The notes beneath the pieces are model-generated. The model worked only from the letters and a program-made list of their open reading frames with translations, searched no databases and had not been told where the DNA came from. Source: Eutreptiella sp. 'Long Island Sound 2002' (Eukaryota; Euglenozoa; Euglenophyceae; Eutreptiales; Eutreptiaceae). Taken from it: a stretch of 64,000 bases of DNA. Below, piece after piece: positions 26,601 to 38,600 of the stretch. The stretch covers positions 159,778,283-159,842,282 of the forward strand of contig OZ038381.1 in NCBI GenBank assembly GCA_964036045.1, written 5' to 3'. The translations under genes and the position numbers were made by a program. The first letter of the stretch is position 1. Every line of letters starts with the position of its first letter.

Positions 26601-29600
26601 TATACCCAAATAGGGTGAAAACCACCGAAATACTGCCTAAAACATGCTTTACATAGCTTGGATGGTCATTTTAGGTGATCACAATATCAAAAAAAAACAA
26701 GTTTCAAAAACTTTGATTTTTGAGCTGCCCAGGGTGAAAAACTGCATAAGGAGGTTGTGTACCCATCCCTTGGGAGACACGCCCACCCCCCCCCCTCCCC
26801 GTGCGCTTATTACCCAAATAGGGTGAAAAACATGTAAATACGGCCTGAAACATGCTTTACATAGCTTGGATGGTCATTTTAGGTGGTCACAATATCAAAA
26901 AAACAAGTTTCAAAAACTTTGATTTTTGAGCTGCCCAGGGTGAAAAATGCAAAAGCAGGTTGTGTACCCATCCCTTGGGAGACACCCCCCCCCCCGTGCG
27001 CCCAATACCCAAATAGGGTGAAAAACACGTAAATACGGCCTAAAACATGCTTTACGTAGCTTGGATGGTCATTTTAGGTGGTCACAATATCAAAAAAACA
27101 AGTTTCGAAAACTTTGATTTTTGAGCTGCCCAGGGTGAAAAACTGCAGAAGCAGGTTGTGTACCAATCCCTTGAGAGACATCCCCCCCCATGCACCCAAT
27201 ACCCAAATAGGGTGAAAAACACGTAAATACTGCGTGAAACATGCCTCACATAGCTTGGATGGTCATTTTAGGTGGTCACAATATCAAAAAAACAAGTTTC
27301 GAAAACTTTGATTTTTGAGCTGCCCAGGGTGAAAAACTGCAGAAGCAGGTTGTGTACCAATCCCTTGGGAGACATCCCCCCCCATGCACCCAATACCCAA
27401 ATAGGGTGAAAAACACGTAAATACGGCCTAAAACATGCTTTACATAGCTTGGATGGTCATTTTAGGTGGTCACAATATCAAAAAAAACAAGTTTCAAAAA
27501 ATTTGATTTTTGAGCTGCCCAGAGTGAAAAACTGCATAGGGAGGTTGTGTACCCATCCCTTGGGAGACCCCCCACCCGGACCTAATACCCAAATAGGGTG
27601 AAAAACACGTAAATACGGCTTGCCACCATCATTTCCTTGATATGTGTTATTAGGGAAGGCACCTGAGCCCTTGTGCAATCACTGTGTGGTAGGTCGAGCG
27701 GCAGCTCATATTTGCGCATAGGCACTGCTCGCAAATGTTTCATTCTACGTATCCCTCCCCCATTTATCCAAACCACGTCCTTGTGCAAGCTACAGTGGGT
27801 GTAGGGATCGTAATAATTTGGGAACAATCCCCCCCCCCCGCCTTCCTCTTGTGCAAGCTACAGGATTTGGCAATGAATGTGCATGTGATGTCAGGTGATG
27901 GACATCTGTTTCGTCAATGTTTCCCTTTTTTATGCGCACAAAGGTTGATTCGAGAGAGCTTTGGGCATATGCTTACCCTTTATTGCACTAGCAAACCATG
28001 GCACCATCATCATCATCCCCCTCTCTCTCTGCGCTGGCTATGGTCTTGTTTCAGCTACAGGGGGCTTTGGACTGTATTCTTTTCGGACTTTTGCCGAGTT
28101 TGGACAAGGGGGGGAGGGGTTACTGGGTTGTTCATACCACATTGGTGGCTTGGGAAGCACATGGCATTACAGTCAAAAGATGGGTGTCTGATTTGGCCCA
28201 AAATAATAATGTGCACAGATTTGTTCCTTCATTCAATATGTGTCCATGATGAAGTCTTGCTACTACACCTGCTCTTCAGCCTATCTTGCCCTCTGCAGGT
28301 GTGCAATGTACAAGGTGGGGATCAGCATTGACAACCGGCTGATGAAGAATACAGCCCCACCATACAATCCCTCATCTTTGTGGATCAACTGCCCTGACGA
28401 CGTTACAGTAAGTCCTGTACTGGAGGATGCATCAGGTGTTACAAGACTGTCGGCATCCGCATTTTGGTGAAGGCAAGGCACAAGCGCCAGGCCTGCGGAG
28501 CCATTCCTCTTTTCTAGTCCCAGTTCCAGATGCCCCAGAGAAGTTGCTTCTTTTTTCATCCCGAAAATTGGCAGTTTGGGGAAAATAACTTTCTGCTGAG
28601 GGTCACGTAGCAGAGATATACTTTTGCCACCACTTGTGGGTCCGGTTCATGATGGGCGGGCTGGCAAATAATCTGTACTCAAAGCCCCAACTTGTCAGAA
28701 ATATGGCAGCGCCTCCCACGGAGCGCGCATTTTTGCAGAAGTGTGCTATCCCTATTGTTTTGGAAGGAGGCTGCACCTCAGGTTCTTCCCTGAGTGGATA
28801 CCGAATTGTTCTCCGGCGCCCTTTGGGCGTGGGCTAAAGGGGCACCTTTGGTGCACCTGCGGTTGGTTGACCATGTGGGAAATGCCCACTCCTCAGAATG
28901 TCATCCTCAGATTCAATTTAGCCCCCTCCAAAAAAAAAGTAAGACTTAATTCTAATTTTGGTACAGCTGGTGGCGGTCTTGGTGGGGGTTCCTATTTTTT
29001 GGAGTGGTTCCTGTGTTCCCCATCTTTGGCCCATTGCTTGTCAGGGTCCAAGGTGGTTCTTATCTTTAGAACAACCCCACGTGGTTCTTATTTTTGGGCT
29101 GGTTCTTTATTTGGGCCTCGTTCTTATTTTTTTTTCGGGGGGGGGGGGGGAGGGTAGTTCGCTGCATTCCTGTGTGCTGTTCCATTTGAGCGTATTGCTT
29201 TGTAGCACGATTTCGTTCCAGGCGTCCCTTCAGAATCCCCTCCCTTCAAGCAATTCCATGCTCCCAGGGGCCGAAATCAAGGTCTGTCAATGCAGGGTAA
29301 ACTGAGGGGAAATATAACCAGGGTGCCTTCCCCGCATCGCCGCAGTGCCTGCTCAAGTCCCCCCAACCACCCTTGGTTTCGTCCGACATCCTACCACCAC
29401 CGTTGGGGGTAGGGGGGGGACTGGGGGGCTGTGTATACCGGTTGTCATTGCCCCGTCACGGTGGGCCAGAAGGGGGGGGGGGGGGGGGTTGGGAAATGGA
29501 CATCCGTGACCCCCCGTGGGTGCAAGCCAATTTTCCACCACCCAAGTGTTTTTAGCCCGTTTTGAGCCCATGGTGACGCGTTTTGGGCCGTGGAAAACCC

Positions 29601-32600
29601 CAAAATGCCTTGAAAATGGGCTGTTTTGGGATCAAAGACGGGTGGCAAATGGGTCAAAAGCGTATTTTTCCAAAAATGATCCTGGTCCATTTGGGGCTCC
29701 TCTAAGGTCCCAAAAAAGCGTTGAAAATGGGCCATTTTGTGAACAAAAACGCGTCAGAAGTGGGTCAAAAATGCATTTTTTCAAAAATGATGTTGGACCA
29801 TTTGTGGTGCTCCCCAGTTTAGTCCATTTCACCACATGTATGCACCAAGTTGTACACTTCTCATGTACCTGAGAGCCGTATGGTGGAGCCACCTAGAGTT
29901 GGGGAGAGGCGTGTGGATTAGTGGATATATGTATAAATTTTTTGGTGAGTGTCATGCGAGTACACTCTTGTGACACGTGTCAACATCCGTGTGGCACTTC
30001 CCCCCCTACAAGATGCCTTATTACCTGCTACCACGTAAGTCCATCTATGCATGATGACAACAACAAGATGTTGTATGTCCTGGCCAAAACAACATCCCGA
30101 GCCACAAACAAAAGGCAAGAATCCAAGGTGACAAGGGTGAACGGTCTGTTGAGGGCTGTGCAAAGTTTTTTGGGTTGCATCAAACCTTCTCTGGCTTGAA
30201 AGTGTCCAGCACAATTGTGTATGGGGCTGGACAGGATTGTGTATGTGGGTGTGGGGTGTGTGGGTGGGTGTGACCGCTGAGCTGAAACAGCAGAAACAGT
30301 GTGCCAAATGCAAACAGTTTGGGGGCTGCCAATGAAGTGTGCTGGATTGTCAGATACATCACACAGTGCGCAGGGCAATGTTATGTGCCAGTAGGTAAAG
30401 CCATGGGGTTGGTAGTTATACATGACATACATGACATATATGACACACAGGGACACAGCCTACATGGAGCCATCAGCAATGCTGCTGTCGTGAGAGTCAT
30501 GGTTGGGACCATTGTTGTTGGGCCTGCGTTCCCACTGTAAGGGGTATCTGGGTAGGAAGGATACTGAAAATTTTTTTTTTGCTCAACATGTGGCAAGGAA
30601 CATCCTGAGGGCTGCACACTAGCGCTGCTGACCATCTTGCACCCTCGTTACAGAAAGGCGCCTAGTGTGTGGCATGGCCTGATTTTTTGCCTGTCCTCCT
30701 TGACACGTGATGAAACCAAGTACACTCAAGCTGCTTTCGACCATTGCCTGTTTGTCGCGTATATTGCACACGCATGCATGTGTTTGTGTGTAGCAGTATG
30801 CTTGTGTTCTTCTGGGGGCAGGGAGGGATTGCTGGGCACAGAGAATGGAACTGCATTGTAACGCTTGGTCTGTCATGCACAAACCACACAAGCCAGAGGT
30901 TACAGTGATGATTTTGCCTGGGATTTTTGGGCGGAAGGGTGGATGCTTGTGGGGGCGGAGAGTTGCAAAAGTTGAAGAAGCAGATTACCTGCCCTAACGT
31001 ACACCCACAGAACACAGTCCCCTCCAACAGCACTTTTGCACAGAGCCACCTACTTTTAGGGAGCATTTTCAGCAGCATTTGTGTTCAATTATGGTGGTTT
31101 GGGTCATGAAGAAGAGGCTTTCACGTGGATGGGTGGTGGGGTGGTGGTCAATTCTGTGTCCGTGCTGAAGTATCAGCCCACACTTTTTTGCTGCAGGGTT
31201 AGAGCTTGAAGACCACGTCTTAATCAATGGAACCACAAGCCAATTCCAGATGAAGGTCTGTGGCCCCAAACCAGGTCTGTACACACTCAAGTTATTTGCA
31301 GCAACCACCGAACAAACCCAGTTACTGGGCATATGCAGTTTACCTTTGGAGTTGACGCATATGCATATTGGCCCTTCACTAGTGAGGCAGACTGGCACTT
31401 GCACCGTGGAGACGCCTGTCCAGAGGCAGCTGGAGGTATGTGACTCATGGCTCTCCAGAAGTTTGATGGTTGCCATCATGCTGAAAATCTTGCATACGCA
31501 CGGATTAGCCAAGCAGGAGGCAGACAGCGTTTCTAACAAAGGTGCAGCGTTTTAACGTGCTTGTGCACTGGCGACTTCCAGTGAAGTCAGTAGGACTTCG
31601 ACATTTTCGGTGATTTTCCGGCGGATTTTCACTCACATGTGTGGCAGGGTTTGGCCCAAAATTGACCGATGTCAATATTTTCAGCAAGCAGCCAGGGCGG
31701 GGTGGATTGTTTCAATGAGATAGTGTAGTTTTATGAAGACCCAGCAGAAGGGGGACGGCGGCATTGTTTTGGTGTTGCCAGTTTCAATGAAGAAGTCTAA
31801 ACATTACGAAATGCTAGGGGGTTTTGCTGTGACAGGGGGCTATACCAGGAGGCCAGTATTTGGTATTCGCTCCCTGTTTCCTGGACAGCCAACAGACACT
31901 GCTTTGCAGGTGGCGTTGCAGGTCGTGCCAGGCCCAAGATCATACGATTGCATTCATTTGATCAAATATAATTTGATTTGTTTTTGATTCATTCAATGAA
32001 TGTAGATGCACATGTAAATGCAGGTCTAGCTGTAATTGTGAATGTAAATGTCATTCACTTAATGTAGATGTACCCTGGAGACCCAAATTAAATCCAATAT
32101 ATTTAATTTTTGGCCAAAAATTAATCGATTAAACCAAAATATGCACTTTTTGCAGGGTTAGGGGCGTCGCTTGGGAAAATTTTCACCCCTACGGGGTGCG
32201 TTGTGTGTTTGTCCACCATTTTACCCCTTGGTTTGGGGGGGGGGGGTTCACCCGTCTTGATGTGTAAAAATATTAAAATGGCTCTTGGGTTTGAATTTTG
32301 AGATTAATTTTTGGTTTAAAATTTGTAAAATTTAAATATTATGTGTCGCCGGGATTAAAGATTAAACCAACAAAATTTAAAACAAATTTTCCAAAAATGA
32401 AACCTCCCTACACAAGCACAACAACACATAGAACATACGTGTTAGCCTTCGCGGCTCGTGTGCTTGGCCATTCCGGCCATTGTTGCCGTGTTACACCTCT
32501 CGGGAGCCCGTTTCCGGGTTCCATAGTGCCGGGGTAGCTTGGGTTTCGGTCGGGGGGTTAGGTGGGTTAGTGGGGGTATTTGGGTTGGGTTGAGGGTTTT

Positions 32601-35600
32601 CTTGGGGGTTAGTCGGGGGTTAGCCGGCCTAATTGGGGGGGGGGGGTTGGTGGTGGGCGTCTTGCCGTTGCGTACCCTTTGGAGGTGCGCCTCCGCGGCT
32701 TCGGCCGTGCCGAAGATGAGGTGGCGCTCCACCTCATAGAGCTTGGGGTTGTTTGGGTATCTCACCCAAACAACCCCGCTCTTGCGGGTGTGGACACCGG
32801 TGACGGTGCCCACTTCTACCCCGCCCCCGTACGGGACACGGGACGTGGGCGGGGGTTCCCACGAGGGGATTGCCCCCTTCCCTTCCTCCTTCTTCACCCC
32901 CCCCCCCCCCTGCTTCTTTCCCACCCCCCTCCGCCTTCTTCTCCTGCCCCTTCTCTTTTGGGGCGGGGACGGCCTTTGACTTTGGGGGGGGTTTCTTATT
33001 CGCGGGGGGGGGGGGGGTCCTCGCCGGAGGACGACGAAGAGGAAGAGGCGGGGTTGTCGGACTCGTCGTCCGAGTCCGACTCGAACCGCTTCCTCTTCTT
33101 TGCGGGGGGGGGGGGGGTGCCCCCCTTGCATTTCTTGGGGGGGGGGGGGGGGGGGGCTTAGGCTTGGAGGGGGGGGGTTGGGGGTGGTGGTGGTGCTTCC
33201 CCCCTCCCTTTCTTCCTTCACCTCCCTTGCCTCCCCACCTCCCATCCCCCGCCAAAGCCCCGCATCCTCACACCCCAACCACCCTACCTTCCCCAAGTGT
33301 GCCCATTGACTGGGCTTGTAGGGCCTCGAGGGGCCCCACAGCTCTGAGCACTGGCGGCCGTGCTCCCACTCTTTCAAGCCATGGAGCACGGCCAACCCAA
33401 GCGCGGGGTCTTGGGCGAGGAGCTTGTGGAGCCCCCCCAACCCCGCGCTCCACTCCCCGTCCTTGTCGCTCCACACGACACGGACGGGGCGAACATCGTC
33501 CCCGTAGACCACCACGTCCTTGACCTGCAACAAAACAGGCAGAGCCCGTGGTCTAGGGGGACGACCTAAATTTTTCGGACGACTTTTTTAATTTTTTTCG
33601 TTTAACTTTTAACGTTAATTTTTAATGTTTGAAGTGCCGATCGAAAATTTAGATGTTAAACCAAAACTTTTGAACAAAGCGTCCGAAAAATTAAAGACAC
33701 GCATACACACACACACCTTTTGAAATTCAGGGCACCCCAGGGCATGCAGCACCCCCATCGCCTGCCTGAAGCTCGAGGCCGGGCTTGGGGCCTCTACGGG
33801 GTCGGCGGCGTTGTTGTTGGCGGCGATGGCGGTCGCCGGGGGTGCCGTCCGAGTGACGGCGGCCAACCTGCGGGTTGTCCGCGACCCAGGCACCAGCCCC
33901 TCGTAGGTGTGCTGGGCCGCGGGATCGTAGGGGGGGGGAGGGCAGGGCCAGCATGGCAGACCAGACCGGTGCAAGCTGCACCGATTTGCCTTGCCGCCAC
34001 TGTTGGCAGCAGCCAAGGGTTACCCAGTGCTGCAGGAACACCAGGTAGTGGCCGGTGCCAAACCTGACCCCCCGGGGGTCGGCCAGCAGGTTCAGGGCCC
34101 CCAACGACCCCGAGCTGACCTTCTCCGGCAGGGGGGACATGGGACCACCCGGCACTGGCTGCCAGTGCCAGGCGCCCCCTTTGGCCGCATCCCTCCGCCA
34201 CTCCCCCTTGCCCTCCCCATTTTTCCTAATTAGCCACCAGAAAAGTCGGCGCATGACCCAGCGCAGGGTGTAGTGGCCACTGTTTGGCCCAAGCTGAACA
34301 GTTGTTTCCCTTGGGTCCAGGGGGTCTGCCCGTTTGCTGTTTGTTAGGTTCTTTAACCTTATGAGTTTGTCGTATTTGCATGTAGCAGGTTATCTGCGGC
34401 TTGGGGGGGGTGGATGGCAACCCCCTCTCAGGTTTCGACACGGCCTGGCCCCCAGGGGCATGCGAGACGGGCGAGTGGGTGTGAGGGCCTGCTCGCTGGA
34501 GTCCCCAGCCGACCCTGGTGCTCAAGACCTGCCACGTGCCGCGGGCATGGACGGGTTGCAGCCCCCAGCAGATCCTCGGCGAGAGGGAACCGGCATCCAA
34601 CATCAGCCGATGGCGAGAAGCGTGCTTGGCCAACAGCCCCGCGGGCCAGGCGACTTCGTGATGGGTGGTGATTGCAGCGGGCTGCACCCCCGGGGCGGTG
34701 CTGAGTCTGAGCTCTACCAGCAGCCCCGCGGGAAGAGTGCTTCTTTGCGGCCGGTAATGCGTGTGGTTATTGGAGGCCCGAAGATCGAATCGACGTGGGG
34801 TTGTGAGAGGCCGACCCCGGGCGACTCCTGCGACTGCCCCAAGGCTGATGTTTGGGGGGAGCAGTTCCGGGAACCAAGGGTCGGGGCCCCAAGGAGCCAC
34901 CGACAAAATCACAGCGGTGGGCATTCCGCTGAGGCCGGGGGGCCCTGGCCCAAGGGGATCGGAGCTGCCTCCCTTCCGACGGATGCTGAGGGGTCGGAAG
35001 TGGGGGTCGGCATTTGGATGGCGGGCCCCAGCGGATGGGTGCAGCGATCAGTGAAGGATTTGGACGAGGTGCAGACGGCGGTGCAGTCCATCTGGGGATT
35101 CGGAGTCGCCGACTATTGGTTGGTCGTGGAGGGGAGGCCATGGGGGGGGGGGCGGGTTCTTTGCTGGAGGGGGGGATGCACGTCCAGGTCCGCCTGAGGG
35201 GGGTTGGGGGCGCCGGGGAGGGGGAGGTGGACCAGCAGAATAATGGGGGTGGGGAGGTGCCCACCCTGGAGCGCTTGATGGAAATGATGCGGCTCCAGGG
35301 TGAGCAGATGAAGTTGCTGGCGGCTAGCGCGAGTGGGTTGCGGGAGGAAGTGGAGGAGTTGCGCAGGGGGGGCACTGTGAAGGATAAGGGGGGGGAACCC
35401 AAAGAGGAGGAGATCCCTCCACTCACGGCGTCGGCCGTGAGGTCCCTCGAGCAATCCCCCCATCTGCATTGGTGGATGGCGGGGCAATGCAAGTTGCTCC
35501 GGGACCTCCTGGAGTCCCCGGAGCACGATGGGGAGGAGGAGGGGGGGGGTATGGAAGGGGTTGAAGAGGGTGGGGTTGGGGGGGACGGCGAGATGGTCAT

Positions 35601-38600
35601 TACCGATCCCGAGGATGGGGGGACCCCCTGGGATCGGTTCGCTTGGGGGATTTGGGTGGGGATGGTTAAGAACCAGAGGGAATATGGGGCTAAGTGGGGG
35701 AGTTCAAAGCGTAAGGGTGAGCCAGGGGCTAGCGGATCGGGGGGTGCCAACTCGTCGGGGGCGGGGGGGGGTTCTGTTGCCCCCATTACGCAGCCCGGTT
35801 TCTATCGGGGGGTGGAGGTGGCGCTGCACCAGGGGGAATTGTGTTTTAAGACTTTGGGGAGTAACCCCAAGTGGATCCCCCTAGGCAATAAGCCTAGTCA
35901 GCCGTGCCAGCGGTGCCTCCAGCATGGAGTGTCCCGCGAGCAGGCCCTCCATTGGAGGGTTTACTGCCCCCATTGGACGGGATGGACCGCTACTGAGGAT
36001 CCCGTGCCTCAGGGGTCTGGCACGGAGGGGGGGGGGAGGAGGGGGAGTGGTGGGCTGAGGGGTACAGGTACGCGTGGGGGCGCTTGTGGGATGCCCGAGC
36101 CCAGGAACCGGGGGATAGCCCGGAGGCGATGGCGGTTCATTCCGTTGCGGACCGCACGTCCAGAAAATGGGGGGGTGTTCTGGGAAAATTATGGCGGTTT
36201 GCCATGGGTAGCCCGGGATCGGGGAAGGGTGAGGTCTTGTCGGGGTACTTACTTCAGCAAGCGCGGGGAGGCGAGGGGGGGGGGGGGTTCAGCCTCCGCT
36301 ATGCGTGGCACCATCGCGGCTGTCCGCTTGGCGGAGGACATGGGGTGGATTCCCCCCACTGTGGCCCCGATACACCGGAGGCTTGCGGGGAGGGGCCTGG
36401 GTTTCAATTTTACCTTTCTCCCCGGGCCCTGCGGGAGGCAGCCAGGCGGGGGTGGGGGGAGCCGGAAGGTAAGCTGGTGGTGGCACTCATGTGCCTATCA
36501 TGGTTTGCCTTCCTGCGGGTTGCGGAGGCCGCGTCCGTCCGCGCCGCTGACGTGCGGGGCGACAAGGCGCTGGGGTTTTGGGCGACCAAGCGGGGGAAGG
36601 CCGGGTGTCGGTGGAGAAGGTGGTCCGAATGGTGCAGGGCTTGGGGGGATTTCCTTAGAGACTGGACCACTGGGTGGGATTCTGAGGCGCCAGTGGTTCC
36701 GGGGGGGGCGCCGGTGTTGGGGGCGGTGATTGCCTCTTTCTTGTGGGGTACGGAGTGGGCGGAGGGGAGGTGGCACGGGCATCGGCGGGGGGGGGGGCTG
36801 CTGCGGCGTGGGCGCGTGGGCCGCCGCAAGCCTGGTTTTTGTTTTGGGGGCGTTGGGAGGACAAGGCGACGGCCATGGGGTATGCGAAGGACTTCCAGGA
36901 CCCTCGGGTCTTGGAGGACCTTCTCTTGCCCTGGCCGGGGAAGGGGGGTGCGTTGGAGTTCCGAGACTTCTCCGCAAGCCAGGTTTGGACCGGAGCTGTC
37001 TTCGCCAACGAGCGGCTGCCCGATAGCGGGGGCCGCGGGAGGGGGGTCGCTACGCCTGATGTGCCTACCTCCCCCCCAAAGCCCCGTCGTGGAGAGGGAG
37101 GTAAGAGGATGCGTGCAAAGGTTACCCCTCGGAAGCAGGTGCGCACAAGTGCTCCGCGCGGGGGTAGGGGGAAGAGTAAGGTGGCCTCTGAAAAGCTTGT
37201 CTCTTCAGAGGCTACCACCTCCAGTGGGGAGGAATCTTCCTCTTCCGCTGAGAGCCCCCCCGGGGAGGATGCTGCCCCTGCCGGTCTTGGGAAAGGGGGG
37301 GGGAGGCCTGCTGAGGCCATTTGTGTCTCCTCGGCGTCCGACGGGGAGCGAGGGGGAGAGCTTGGGGCGGAGGGGGGGGGGAAATTTATCTTCGGGGCCC
37401 GGCCCCGGCAGGGTGTTGGTAGGACCCGACCCCCTCCGGTCAGGGGTAGCCCGAGGCGGGCGGTTGGGGGAAGACCTCTGGCTCCTGCCCGGGGTGCGCG
37501 TCGGCCGCGGCAGGCGGGTACGGAGGTGGGAGTGGGAGATCGTGGAGGAGGGGAGGGGGGCGCCAGAGGGGGGCCTGCTAGTGGCAAGAGGGATGCTGCG
37601 GGGGCCGGGCTGTCGGGTGGAGGCCGAGGTCCGAAGCGACCCCGGGTGGCCGGCACCGGCGAGGGTGCTGGCGGGGCTCGCGGGGGTGGCCGTGTGGCTG
37701 GCCCCCAAACTGGGGGTCCCGTTTGACCGGATCCTGGGTTGGGGGGTGGTTTTAGCGGAAAGGGTGGTGGCAGCGGCCGAGGACTGGGGGGCGGACAAAA
37801 TTGTTTCGGTGATGTTGGGGGTGTTGGGGGAGATGACCGAGGATGCGTTCGACTCCTTGGCCCATCTGGGGACATCACCGCGGCCGCGCAAGGCCCAAGT
37901 TTCGGAGGAAATACTCCGTATGGGGTTGGGGGGCATGGGAAACTGTCCGATCCCCCTTGACCTTTGGGATCGCCTCGTGCCGGGGGGTTTAGGGGATAGA
38001 CTACGGGGCGTTTCGTTGCCGGAGGGTAAGGGCTATCCCAGCCCAGCGACGGAATTTTTGTTGGGGGCATTGCAGGGCCAGGGGGTATTCTCCGAGGTGC
38101 CGGAGGGGGATGGGGGGGGTCCAAATTGCACGCCGTTTGTCATTCCCAAGAATGACATTAAGGCGTCCCTTATCATGGACTGCACCCCGGGGAATGAGGC
38201 GGACCCTGAGCCCCCCCCTCATTTTATTCTGGCCTCGTGGACGGCCCTGGGGGAGTGGTTACAGGTTTATGGGGGGGGGGGATCTGCACCTGACCCACGT
38301 GGACCTGTCCAATGCTTTTTGGAGTTTTTTGCTCCCGGAGGGAGCGAGGGGGATGTTCAGGCTTCGTTTTGGGGGTCGGATGTGGGATATGCAGCGCCTT
38401 CCCTTTGGGTGGAAGTACCCGTGCTGTGCCAGGAGCTGCTGGGGGGCTTGGTGAGGGACCTCATACCCCCCGAGGTATTGTTGATTCATTACCTCCACGA
38501 TTTTTGCTCATTGCCAGGGATAGGGACTTTCTTCGGGGGGTTACTTCTAGGGTGGCGAGGAGACTACGGGATTCCAATTTCCTGGTGAGCCCCAAGAGTA

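Noticed and set aside
24936-27620. CRISPR-like or telomeric array
   Set aside because: Units are ~194 bp with no short repeat/unique spacer alternation; it is a tandem satellite.
34767-35786. 339-codon minus-strand ORF opposite the Gag region
   Set aside because: Proline/serine-rich antisense shadow without domain features.
36655-38124. 489-codon minus-strand ORF opposite the recombinase/RT region
   Set aside because: Its translation is Pro/Ser/Arg-rich antisense of G-rich coding DNA; the plus strand carries recognisable recombinase and RT motifs.
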